A stretch of 21,227 nucleotides of DNA from JAVKSL01 sp039583695. Lineage in GTDB: Bacteria > Actinomycetota > Acidimicrobiia > Acidimicrobiales > JAJPHD01. Positions 15,258 through 21,227 of this stretch are shown piece by piece. The position numbers and the translations under genes were made by a program. The stretch covers positions 1 to 21,227 of the forward strand of contig JAVKSL010000050.1 of assembly GCA_039583695.1 (NCBI GenBank), written 5' to 3'. The notes beneath the pieces were generated by a model that was not told where the DNA came from, did not search any database, and saw nothing but the letters and a program-made list of their open reading frames with translations. Position 1 is the stretch's first letter, and every line of letters begins with the position of its first letter.

Positions 15258-15278
15258 AAAAACGCGGCATTCCGGCCG
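15258..15278 (-). terminator. Intrinsic terminator after mnmA
   Basis: On the minus strand CGGC-CGGAAT-GCCG is followed by CG and five T. It begins 22 bases past the mnmA stop and faces the flotillin-side hairpins, so the convergent operons are insulated from each other. The remainder of 15100-15300 shows no gene. Confidence 0.5.
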
Positions 15279-15300
15279 AGCCAAAAGCCCGCGAGTGCAC

Positions 15301-16416
15301 TCACTCGCCCACGGCTGATCCGAGAACCCAGTCACCCTCGTAGATGGCGACGGTCTGGCCTGGGGCGACCCGCCGCTGGGGCTCGGCCCAACGCAGGGAG
15401 GAGCCCACAAAGACAGCCCGGCGGGCCGGACCATGCGCACTGGTCTGTGCCAGCACCGTTGCACCCGGCACCAACGGCTGTGCGATCCAGGAAAGGGAGC
15501 CCAACGCCACCCGGTCGCTCAGTAGCTCAGCTTCGCTACCTACCACCACCGTGGCCTCGGCCACGTCGACCGACAGGACGTAGCGACGAGAGCCCGCCGG
15601 CCCGGCCCCGATGCCGTGCCGCTGCCCGACGGTGACCAGCTCCACTGCGGGCACAGCGCCGATTAGCTGGCCGCCCGCATCGACGAGCCTCCCAGGGTGC
15701 AGGGTCATCCGCTCGGCCAGGAATCCGGCCCGACCACCGGACCCGCCGGCCCGACCACCGGACCCGCCGGCCCGACCACCGGACCCGCCGGCCCGACCAC
15801 CGGACCCGCCGGCCCGACCAGCACCGGACGTGATGAAGCAGACATCCTGGCTGTCGGCCTTGTCCGCCGTGCGCAACCGCAGCGCCGCCGCCCTGGCCCG
15901 AACCTCGGCCTTGTGCATCTCCCCCACTGGGAACAAGCACCGAGCCAGCTGGGCCTGGCCCAGCATGGAGAGCACGTAGGACTGATCTTTGGCACTGTCC
16001 TGACCGCGCAGCAACCCCCAGCCACCGCCCTCGTCGTGGACAACCCGAGCGTGATGTCCGGTAGCCAGCGCATCGAAGCCCAGCGCCATCGCCCGGCCAA
16101 GCAGCCGGTCGAACTTGAGCCGCCGGTTGCACTCCACGCACGGGTTGGGAGTGGTGCCGGCCGCGTGTGCCCGAACATAAGGCGCCACAACCGCCTCGGT
16201 GAACTCGGCCCCAAAGTTGAACACGTGATGCGCGATCCCCAGCTGCTGGGCCACCCGCCGTGCGTCGTCCACGTCGGCCACCGAGCAGCAGCCCGAGTCG
16301 CTCGGGCCGCCCCACAGCTTCATCGTCGCACCGACCACCTCGTGGCCCGCGTCCACCAACTCGGCGGCGGCCACCGAGCTGTCGACACCGCCCGACATCG
16401 CCACCAGGACTCTCAT
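15301..16416 (-). CDS. mnmA: tRNA-specific 2-thiouridylase MnmA with a repeat insertion
   Basis: A 371-residue enzyme that activates U34 of tRNA(Glu/Gln/Lys) with ATP and inserts sulfur. The PP-loop is AMSGGVDSS (6-14); the cysteine pair used in persulfide transfer is C93 (NPC93VECNRRLKFD) and C193 (SQDVC193FI); the tRNA-binding parts GTTPNPC, ATGHHARV and AKDQSYVL are intact, and VTVGQRHGIGAG plus the C-terminal barrel follow. Six residues after C193, a perfect heptad repeat (GRAGGSG, four copies plus four residues) replaces what is normally a short loop, explaining a length slightly above usual. ATG 16416 is chosen (MRVLVAMSGG) with GGAG upstream. It is seven bases after the cysteine desulfurase stop, its presumed sulfur donor. 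Confidence 0.95.
   Translation of the reverse strand: MRVLVAMSGGVDSSVAAAELVDAGHEVVGATMKLWGGPSDSGCCSVADVDDARRVAQQLGIAHHVFNFGAEFTEAVVAPYVRAHAAGTTPNPCVECNRRLKFDRLLGRAMALGFDALATGHHARVVHDEGGGWGLLRGQDSAKDQSYVLSMLGQAQLARCLFPVGEMHKAEVRARAAALRLRTADKADSQDVCFITSGAGRAGGSGGRAGGSGGRAGGSGGRAGGSGGRAGFLAERMTLHPGRLVDAGGQLIGAVPAVELVTVGQRHGIGAGPAGSRRYVLSVDVAEATVVVGSEAELLSDRVALGSLSWIAQPLVPGATVLAQTSAHGPARRAVFVGSSLRWAEPQRRVAPGQTVAIYEGDWVLGSAVGE
15726..15820. repeat. 21-bp minisatellite inside mnmA, 4.5 perfect copies
   Basis: Four identical 21-bp units (15726-15809) and an 11-bp partial unit encode the GRAGGSG heptads of MnmA. Because the unit is a multiple of three, copy-number change keeps the frame. Complete identity of the copies implies recent or ongoing expansion. 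Confidence 0.95.
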
Positions 16417-16423
16417 GATCGGC

Positions 16424-17626
16424 TCAGCTCCAGGCAACCACGGTGTCCCGAAGGCGGGCGACTGCCTTGGGGATCACAGCCAGGGCATGATCGATCTCGG
16501 CGTCGGTGCTGCACCAGCCCAGCGACAGGCGCACGCTCTCCCCAACCTCGGCCGCCGACCAACCCATGGCGCTGAGCACGTGGCTGGCCTCGGTGGCGCC
16601 ACTGGAGCACGCCGAGCCAGCCGAGGCACAAACCCCGACATCGTCCAACAGCACCAGCAACGCTTCGGCCTCCACGCCACTGAAGCGAAGGTGGCAGCTC
16701 CCGGCGACCCTGTGAGGCGCCCTGGCAACAGTCGCAGCCGCCCCGGCCCCCGTCGCCACCGCTCCGCCGGCCAGTCCCGCCCCGGCCCCCGTCGCCACCG
16801 CTCCGGGCACGCTCTCCAGCAACCGCTCGGAGAGCCGGTCCCGCAAGGCGCCCACCCGCCGCACGGTATCGGCTCGTGCCGCCATGGTGGCCCGAGCGGC
16901 CGCAGCCATCGCCACTATGCCGGCAACATTGGGCGTCCCGCTCCGCCGGTCCCGCTCCTGGCCGCCCCCGTGAAGGATCGGCCGCAGCGCCACGCGATCC
17001 CGCACCACCAGGGCACCCACACCCTTGGGGCCACCGAACTTGTGCGCACTGACCGATACCAGATCCGCATCGGCGGTCATCGCAGCGACATCCAGCCAGC
17101 TGAACCCCTGAACTGCGTCCGTGTGCACCGCCGCCCCGGGCGAGCGCTCCCGGACCAGCGCCACTACCTCGTCCAAAGGAGAGATGACACCCACCTCGTT
17201 ATTGGCCAGCATCACCGAGACCAGGCTGACCTGCGATCCCAAGACTGCCGCCAGCTGGTCCAGGTCCACGCAGCCATCGGGACCCACGCCCACCACGGTC
17301 CCCCCGGCGGCGGCAACCGCCCGCAGCACAGCGTGATGCTCGGCCGCCGGACACACCACCACCCCGCCACGAGCGGCGTGCACCCCCCCGATAGCCAGGT
17401 TGTCGGCCTCCGTCCCCCCAGAGGTGAACACCACCTGTCCGGGCTGGCACCCCAGCACCTCGGCCATCGTGTCCCGAGCCTCGTCCAGCGCCAGGCACGC
17501 CGATCGGGCCACCGAGTGGGCGCCCGACGGGTTGCCGAACCGGTCGGTCAGGAAGGGGAGCATGGCGGCCACGGCTTCGGGCCGCATTGGCGTCGTGGCC
17601 GCATGATCCAAATAGGCACTGGGCAT
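16424..17626 (-). CDS. Cysteine desulfurase (IscS/NifS-like)
   Basis: A 400-residue PLP enzyme that takes sulfur from L-cysteine as a protein persulfide. Seen: YLDHAATTPMRPEA (5-18), GNPSGAHSVA, TSGGTEADNLAI (68-79), AEHHAV with the ring-stacking H97, HTDAVQG, the PLP lysine K196 in SVSAHKFGGPKGVGAL, RSGTPN (228-233) and the catalytic loop ASAGSAC340SSG. It is seven bases upstream of mnmA, so its main client is probably the tRNA 2-thiouridylase; it may also feed the Fe-S carrier NfuA. An Ala/Gly-rich duplication (about 275-300) lies in the small-domain linker. A TAAGCT box nine bases before the ATG could give it its own leaderless promoter. Confidence 0.94.
   Translation of the reverse strand: MPSAYLDHAATTPMRPEAVAAMLPFLTDRFGNPSGAHSVARSACLALDEARDTMAEVLGCQPGQVVFTSGGTEADNLAIGGVHAARGGVVVCPAAEHHAVLRAVAAAGGTVVGVGPDGCVDLDQLAAVLGSQVSLVSVMLANNEVGVISPLDEVVALVRERSPGAAVHTDAVQGFSWLDVAAMTADADLVSVSAHKFGGPKGVGALVVRDRVALRPILHGGGQERDRRSGTPNVAGIVAMAAAARATMAARADTVRRVGALRDRLSERLLESVPGAVATGAGAGLAGGAVATGAGAAATVARAPHRVAGSCHLRFSGVEAEALLVLLDDVGVCASAGSACSSGATEASHVLSAMGWSAAEVGESVRLSLGWCSTDAEIDHALAVIPKAVARLRDTVVAWS
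16740..16805. repeat. 39-bp period duplication inside the cysteine desulfurase gene
   Basis: A 27-bp sequence is found exactly at 16740-16766 and 16779-16805. It encodes GAVATGAGA twice at about residues 276-296. The 39-bp period preserves the frame. Confidence 0.9.
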
Positions 17627-17689
17627 ATTCTGATGAGCTTAGAAGCCCTTACGAAATCGTGCCCTGTGCTTTCAAGCCTCCGTTCCCAC

Positions 17690-19021
17690 TCACCCGCCTC
17701 CGCCCCCCACATTGGCCGAGATGATCGTCGAGACGCCAGGCACCGTGCCGTCGGCCTGGATCTGGGCGGGCGTGACCCCCGAGCCCGGAACCAGCTCGGA
17801 GGTGAAGAAAGCGGTGGTGACCTTCTCGGTCACTGGTAGCTGTTTGCGGGCCAGCTCGACGAGCTCTGTCGGTGGCATGCCCGTGTAGAAAGCCCCCAGC
17901 GCGGTGGGGTCCAAGGAGTACGGCGTCCAGTGGGTGCCGTCCATGATCGACAGGTAGTACCTGGCGCCCGAGGAGTCGGCTTGGTAGAGCGCTGCGCTGG
18001 AGGCCGGCGTGTTGAGCACCGGATCGTTGAGTCCTTGGACGACCAGCAGCGGGGAAGGGTTGGGGGCGCTGAAGTAGGTTCCGCCCGCGCCGGGCAGCTC
18101 CGCTCCGGAAAGGACGACGGTTGCCCCGATCCCCGGATAGGTACAGCAACTGTCGTAGGCCACTGCGGACATCACGTCCCCCCCGTCGGAATGTCCCGCC
18201 AGCCCGATGGCCCTGGGATCGATGATCCCTTGCAACACGTTGTTGGGTGAGTGGCCGAGGGTGAGCATCGACTCGATCACAGTGGCGACCTCGCCCGGCT
18301 CGTTGAGATCGTCGGACTCCTCTGGCGAGGAGCTTTGGGCGTTGGTGTGGGGAAAGATTGGGGCGGCGACCACAAATCCGGCCTTGGCCCAAGCCTGCAG
18401 GAGGTCCGAGTAATAGGTGGGCAGAGCCAGATACCCCTCGGCGAACACGATGAGGGGATGGATGCCCGGGAGCGGAGCTCCACTGGCGGTCGTCGGGTAG
18501 TAGACGACCGTCGGTAGCGCTACGCCATTCGACTGGTCGGTGAAGGTGGGCACGAATGTCCCGAAGTAGCGGGATGCCACCAGTGACGGCGGCGGGATGG
18601 TGGTCGTGGTGGTAGTCGCTGCGGGGGGCTGGGTGGTCGCTGTCGTCCCGCGGCTGCCAACGGTGGCCGTGACCGGCGGCTTCTTGGGATCCTGGACCGT
18701 AGAGCCTGCGCCCAGGCCGGCCCAGGCCGCTACTCCCAGGAGCACCACCACTGTTCCGAGGACCGCCCAGGCCTGTGCAGGAGTCCAAGGCCTGCGCCTG
18801 AGGTGGGCAGGCCGGCGACCGCGGCCTCCGGGGGTACGGCCTCCGGGGGTATGGCCTCCGGGGGTATGCCCAGGGGCCGCTCGGTCAGGGACCTGGCGGT
18901 CATCCCGCCCTGGCTTGCCCGCAACAGGGTTGACCCGCACGACCGGACGTCTGGGGGGCTGGGGGCCGTCAGGGCGTTGAGGGCCGTCAGGGCGTTGAGG
19001 GCCGTCGGGCACTTGGCTCAT
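17690..19021 (-). CDS. Membrane-anchored alpha/beta hydrolase
   Basis: A 443-residue protein. Residues 1-80 are a cytoplasmic, Pro/Gly/Arg-rich tail with repeats (RPDGPQ, TPGG[H/R]); 85-105 are a single membrane helix (WAVLGTVVVLLGVAAWAGLG); 110-145 are a Thr/Pro-rich spacer; the hydrolase domain follows outside the membrane. The nucleophile is S278 in GLAGHSDGGDV, with D333 (VQGLNDPVLNT) and H364 (MDGTHWTPY) completing the triad. HPLIVFAEGYLALPTYYSDL and GFVVAAPIFPHTN resemble the dienelactone hydrolase/PAF-acetylhydrolase-like group. Expected to hydrolyse an ester or lipid in the cell envelope; substrate unknown. Its ATG overlaps the stop of the DUF2269-like gene by four bases, so they form an operon; 63 bases separate it from the cysteine desulfurase. 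Confidence 0.82.
   Translation of the reverse strand: MSQVPDGPQRPDGPQRPDGPQPPRRPVVRVNPVAGKPGRDDRQVPDRAAPGHTPGGHTPGGRTPGGRGRRPAHLRRRPWTPAQAWAVLGTVVVLLGVAAWAGLGAGSTVQDPKKPPVTATVGSRGTTATTQPPAATTTTTTIPPPSLVASRYFGTFVPTFTDQSNGVALPTVVYYPTTASGAPLPGIHPLIVFAEGYLALPTYYSDLLQAWAKAGFVVAAPIFPHTNAQSSSPEESDDLNEPGEVATVIESMLTLGHSPNNVLQGIIDPRAIGLAGHSDGGDVMSAVAYDSCCTYPGIGATVVLSGAELPGAGGTYFSAPNPSPLLVVQGLNDPVLNTPASSAALYQADSSGARYYLSIMDGTHWTPYSLDPTALGAFYTGMPPTELVELARKQLPVTEKVTTAFFTSELVPGSGVTPAQIQADGTVPGVSTIISANVGGGGG
18823..18867. repeat. 15-bp coding repeat, three copies
   Basis: Three units beginning GGCCTCCGGGGGTA encode the (H/R)TPGG steps in the cytoplasmic tail of the anchored hydrolase. Only one base differs among them. 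Confidence 0.9.
18963..19007. repeat. 18-bp coding repeat, 2.5 copies
   Basis: Two exact 18-bp units (18963-18980, 18981-18998) and a partial third encode the RPDGPQ hexapeptides at the extreme N-terminus of the anchored hydrolase. Confidence 0.85.
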
Positions 19022-19488
19022 CCGCCCAGCCTGGCAAGCATCACGACGAAGGCCGCTACCACCGCGATGTCGACGGCACCCGCAGCACGCGAGGCTCGCC
19101 GCGCTGGTTCGTCGATGGAAGCAGTCTCTCCCTCATTCACGATCGAGGCTATGCGGCGCTCTGCGGGCCACACCACACCGGCTGCGAGTATCGCCGCGAA
19201 CAGCCACAGCCCCGAGCCGATCCACAGCCAGGGCTGGCCCAAGTCGCCGCCTCCACCCATCCCCGCCAGGATCAGGCCAAACACGGGGACCCCGAACATG
19301 ACGCGCGAAGCCCAGTTCGGACCAGGACGAAAGTACCGTCTCACTGAGTCAGGGACCGCGCCGTGATCTGGCCAGGGTCTCGCCAGGCTGGCATAGGCAC
19401 CAGTCACACCAACGCTCCCGAATCCCACGACAGCACAGAGTATGTGGGCGGCCAGCACGACCTCGAACAGCGCAGTATCGTTCCTCAT
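19018..19488 (-). CDS. Small integral membrane protein, DUF2269-like
   Basis: A 156-residue protein with about four membrane helices: LFEVVLAAHILCAVVGFGSV (7-26, with a conserved-looking histidine), VMFGVPVFGLILAGMG, PWLWIGSGLWLFAAILAAGV and VDIAVVAAFVVMLARLGG. An early His in helix 1 and a 'W.....l.W..a' helix are reminiscent of DUF2269 and related membrane proteins, but I cannot confirm the family by search. The reading frame overlaps the downstream hydrolase start by ATGA, so the two are translated together. The start ATG has no clear ribosome site; a GAATGT box seven bases upstream may make it leaderless. The divergent gene begins at 19615. Function unknown. Confidence 0.75.
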   Translation of the reverse strand: MRNDTALFEVVLAAHILCAVVGFGSVGVTGAYASLARPWPDHGAVPDSVRRYFRPGPNWASRVMFGVPVFGLILAGMGGGGDLGQPWLWIGSGLWLFAAILAAGVVWPAERRIASIVNEGETASIDEPARRASRAAGAVDIAVVAAFVVMLARLGG

Positions 19489-19579
19489 CGGCGAGACATT
19501 CTGACATCACCCAGGCGACCTGGGGACGCGCTACGGTGGCACCTTGCCGCCCTGGCTTCCCAGGCCGGCCTCGCCGCCG

Positions 19580-19585
19580 TACACT
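19580..19585 (+). promoter_or_regulatory. -10 box for the galT-like gene
   Basis: TACACT lies 29 bases before the ATG and GGAG (19607-19610) sits four bases before it. No convincing -35 hexamer is visible. Confidence 0.4.
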
Positions 19586-19614
19586 GCCAGTGCCAGATCG
19601 CCAACCGGAGCCAG

Positions 19615-20613
19615 ATGAAGAGCCAGCTACGCCTCGATCCAATGACCGGCCGTTGGGTGGTCGTCAGTGTGGAGCGCCTCGAGCGCCCTGCCGCGTTCAC
19701 GCCCCGGACCCTGCCAGTGCAAGCCGATCCCACCAGGCCGTGCCCTTTCTGCCCCGGCAACGAGGAGGCCACCCTCCCTGCCCTGGAGACCTACGGCACC
19801 TCAGGCGCCTGGATGGTGCGCGTGGTCCCCAACTTGTACCCAGCATTTTCCGGTGACGAGCCGATGGTGGTCACCACCAAGGGCCCGATCTTCTCCCAGG
19901 CGCCGGCCAGCGGGATCCACGAGGTGCTCATCTTGTCGCCTGAGCACGCCGCGTCGTGGGCCGACCTGGCCGACGAGCAGCTGAACGCAGTGATGGCTGC
20001 GCTGCGGGACCGGACCCTTGCGCATGAAGGTACGCCGGGACTACGCTACAGTCAGGCGATCGTCAACTCCGGACGGGAGGCCGGCGCGTCCATCGAGCAC
20101 CCCCACGGCCAGCTCTTGGGCATGTCGTTCGTTCCCCGTGAGCTGGTTGACGAGCTCGCCGGGTTTGCCCGCTTCAGCGGTAGCTGCTTGCTGTGCACCG
20201 CCGTGCACGCCGAGTCCGACGTCGGCCAGCGGGTTGTGGAGATCACCGACGAGGCGGTCGTGCTCTGCCCGTTCTGGAGCGGGCTCCCCTTCGAGATGAT
20301 GGTCCTGCCCCGGCGTCACGGCGCCCACCTGCACCGGTCCAGCATCTCCGAGCTGGAGGCCATCGGCCACTCGATCCGCAATGCCGTCCAGCTGATGCGC
20401 GATCGGCTCGGTGACATTGCCTACAACTTGGTCTTTCACTCAGCGCCCTACCGGGTGTCGGGCACTTACCACTGGCACGTCCACATCCTTCCCAAGCTCA
20501 CCACCCTTGCCGGATTCGAGCTGGGAACCGGCGTGCTCATCAACATCGTGGCTCCGGAGCAAGCCGCTGCCGAGCTGCGCGCCACGATCTCGGCAAACCC
20601 CGCCGCCAGATAG
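19615..20613 (+). CDS. galT: Galactose-1-phosphate uridylyltransferase-like protein (HIT superfamily)
   Basis: A 332-residue member of the GalT branch, which swaps UMP between UDP-glucose and galactose-1-phosphate through a uridylyl-histidine. Seen: LRLDPMTGRWVVVS at the N-terminus, the zinc pair C43-PF-C46 (CPFCPGNE), VRVVPNLYPAF, GIHEVLILSPEH, the active-site SIEHPHGQ with H162 and nucleophilic H164, and the C-terminal HWHVHILPKL (H286, H288, H290). A second CLLC pair follows 'FSGS'. ATG 19615 is chosen because the family starts with 'LR.dp.tgrWV'; upstream codons in the frame have no homology. It is not beside galK or galE, so a role in sugar activation other than galactose use is possible. 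Confidence 0.9.
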   Translation: MKSQLRLDPMTGRWVVVSVERLERPAAFTPRTLPVQADPTRPCPFCPGNEEATLPALETYGTSGAWMVRVVPNLYPAFSGDEPMVVTTKGPIFSQAPASGIHEVLILSPEHAASWADLADEQLNAVMAALRDRTLAHEGTPGLRYSQAIVNSGREAGASIEHPHGQLLGMSFVPRELVDELAGFARFSGSCLLCTAVHAESDVGQRVVEITDEAVVLCPFWSGLPFEMMVLPRRHGAHLHRSSISELEAIGHSIRNAVQLMRDRLGDIAYNLVFHSAPYRVSGTYHWHVHILPKLTTLAGFELGTGVLINIVAPEQAAAELRATISANPAAR

Positions 20614-20923
20614 CGACGGGCAAGTTGGGCACGCCCCTTCGACCTGGAACTGAACATGTGGCTCAAAGCGCCAGTCAGTGGTCATCCAGCAGCATGAACG
20701 TCTCGAGCGCGACTCAATCTCGAAAGAGACAAGGTTCGAGCTCGTCAAGTGGTATATGAGACCGCCTGGTCACCCCTCACATCTCATCTTCTCGGGACCT
20801 GACGCTCCCTGCCCACAGGCGCCACGCCACCGCCGGTCCCTACCTGGCGCGTTCGGCGTCCGGCTCATCGATCGCTTGCCGGGACGTGACATATACGCAA
20901 CGTAAGGCATATATACTGGCTTC
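20614..20923. other. 310-bp gap without a recognised gene
   Basis: No RNA gene or convincing coding region was found. A 75-codon open frame (20678-20905, +) exists but has no ribosome site and matches nothing I recognise. The last 40 bases become A+T-rich and hold the vapB promoter. G+C is lower in 20690-20770 than in flanking genes, suggesting acquired DNA next to the toxin-antitoxin module. Confidence 0.4.
20886..20917 (+). promoter_or_regulatory. vapB promoter and probable autoregulatory region
   Basis: A strong -10 TATACT (20912-20917) is followed by six bases and the ATG, so the transcript is probably leaderless. GTGACA (20886-20891) could act as a poorly spaced -35. ATATAC occurs at 20891-20896 and again at 20911-20916, two helical turns apart, as expected of an operator bound by the antitoxin. 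Confidence 0.5.
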
Positions 20924-21118
20924 ATGGCGAAGCACTTGGTTGATCTCGACGAGAAGACGCTCAGCGCAGCTCGCGCGGAGCTGGGCACCACCACGATCAA
21001 AGACACCGTGAACGAGGCGCTGCGCCGGGCTACATCCCGTCGGGAACGTCGAGTAAGCGGCGCGATGGACCTGCTGGCAGCTGCCCACCTTGAGGATCGT
21101 GCCGAAGCGTGGCGCTGA
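20924..21118 (+). CDS. VapB-type antitoxin
   Basis: A 64-residue protein. Residues 4-35 (HLVDLDEKTLSAARAELGTT followed by TIKDTVNEALRRA) form the ribbon-helix-helix DNA-binding fold of VapB antitoxins: a beta strand with alternating hydrophobics, then two helices. The charged C-terminal part (40-64, MDLLAAAHLEDRAEAWR) is the likely toxin-binding arm. The gene overlaps the toxin start by ten bases, the usual coupling of type II modules. It should neutralise the PIN toxin and repress its own promoter through the ATATAC repeats. Confidence 0.9.
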   Translation: MAKHLVDLDEKTLSAARAELGTTTIKDTVNEALRRATSRRERRVSGAMDLLAAAHLEDRAEAWR

Positions 21119-21227
21119 CATTCCTCCGCGACACCAGCGTGGTGAAGCGACTCGGCCGTCTGCAGGTCCGCGGGGTCGTCGAGCCACTGGCCGCGGCCGG
21201 CGAGCTTGCGCGGCCCAGCATCTGCGA
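21109..21227 (+). CDS. VapC-type PIN-domain toxin, 5' part only
   Basis: The first 39 codons are present before the window ends: VALTFLRDTSVVKRLGRLQV and onward to LARPSIC. LRDTSVV holds the first PIN acidic residue (D8) that binds Mg2+; VapC toxins are site-specific endoribonucleases acting on tRNA or rRNA. The GTG start overlaps the antitoxin gene's end by GTGGCGCTGA, which is expected for translational coupling. The remaining three acidic residues lie beyond the edge, so intactness cannot be judged. Confidence 0.82.
   Translation, partial: MALTFLRDTSVVKRLGRLQVRGVVEPLAAAGELARPSIC

Noticed and set aside
15726..15820. CRISPR-like array
   Set aside because: Units are contiguous 21-bp tandem copies without spacers and lie inside an mnmA coding frame.
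15697..16575. Plus-strand Pro/Gly-rich open frame across the mnmA repeat
   Set aside because: It is the antisense of MnmA and owes its length to the 21-bp unit being open in all frames.
20740..20775. Possible tRNA T-arm (GGTTCGAGCTC)
   Set aside because: No anticodon arm or acceptor stem can be drawn around it and the loop lacks the standard TTCGANN-CC pairing.
20678..20905. 75-codon plus-strand open frame before vapB
   Set aside because: No ribosome site, no recognisable motif, and it runs into the vapB promoter.

Overview
This 21.2-kb window has very high G+C content, many GTG starts and several genes that look leaderless. Its gene content (a CDP-alcohol phosphatidyltransferase/PatA-like acyltransferase pair, an EF-G-like GTPase, a cysteine desulfurase–mnmA pair, VapBC) fits a chromosome of a high-GC actinobacterium. 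The secreted protein with repeated 'TPDGRGYWLVAADG' units is a style I associate with Acidimicrobiia; that placement is inference. I saw no rRNA, tRNA, CRISPR array or phage module.

Layout. 1-1190 is a graveyard of mobile DNA: a frameshifted, internally deleted IS110-family transposase, a fragment of a VOC/glyoxalase-like gene, an orphan promoter-like patch and the 3' end of an IS630-family transposase. 1266-5380 (minus strand) holds a CDP-alcohol phosphatidyltransferase and a PatA/HtrB-like acyltransferase (membrane glycolipid synthesis), then a drug-efflux MFS transporter and MerR regulator behind a palindromic operator. 5473-8673 has an EF-G-like GTPase (+), a MarR regulator (-) and a divergent YceI protein (+). 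A 102-bp inverted-repeat element (8681-8782) sits in the convergent gap before an NfuA-type Fe-S protein (-).

9480-15099 (+) carries an ATP-grasp ligase, a nested repeat/hairpin cassette, an AlkA-like DNA glycosylase, a secreted serine hydrolase of class A beta-lactamase type with 42-residue repeats, and an NfeD-like plus flotillin pair. 15301-19488 (-) reads, in transcription order, DUF2269-like membrane protein, anchored alpha/beta hydrolase, cysteine desulfurase and MnmA; the last two form the sulfur relay for tRNA 2-thiouridine. 19615-20613 (+) is a GalT-like uridylyltransferase. After a 310-bp gap comes a VapBC-type module whose toxin runs off the right edge.

The genes are mostly housekeeping. 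The unusual signal is structural: in-frame minisatellites recur in several unrelated genes (mnmA, the cysteine desulfurase, a signal peptide, a hydrolase N-tail, flotillin, the beta-propeller-like repeats), two compact non-coding inverted-repeat elements lie between genes, and a recurrent TANNNT box sits 6-7 nt before start codons. I found no convincing new multi-gene defence or biosynthetic system; the best candidates for something undescribed are the two repeat elements and the MnmA repeat loop.
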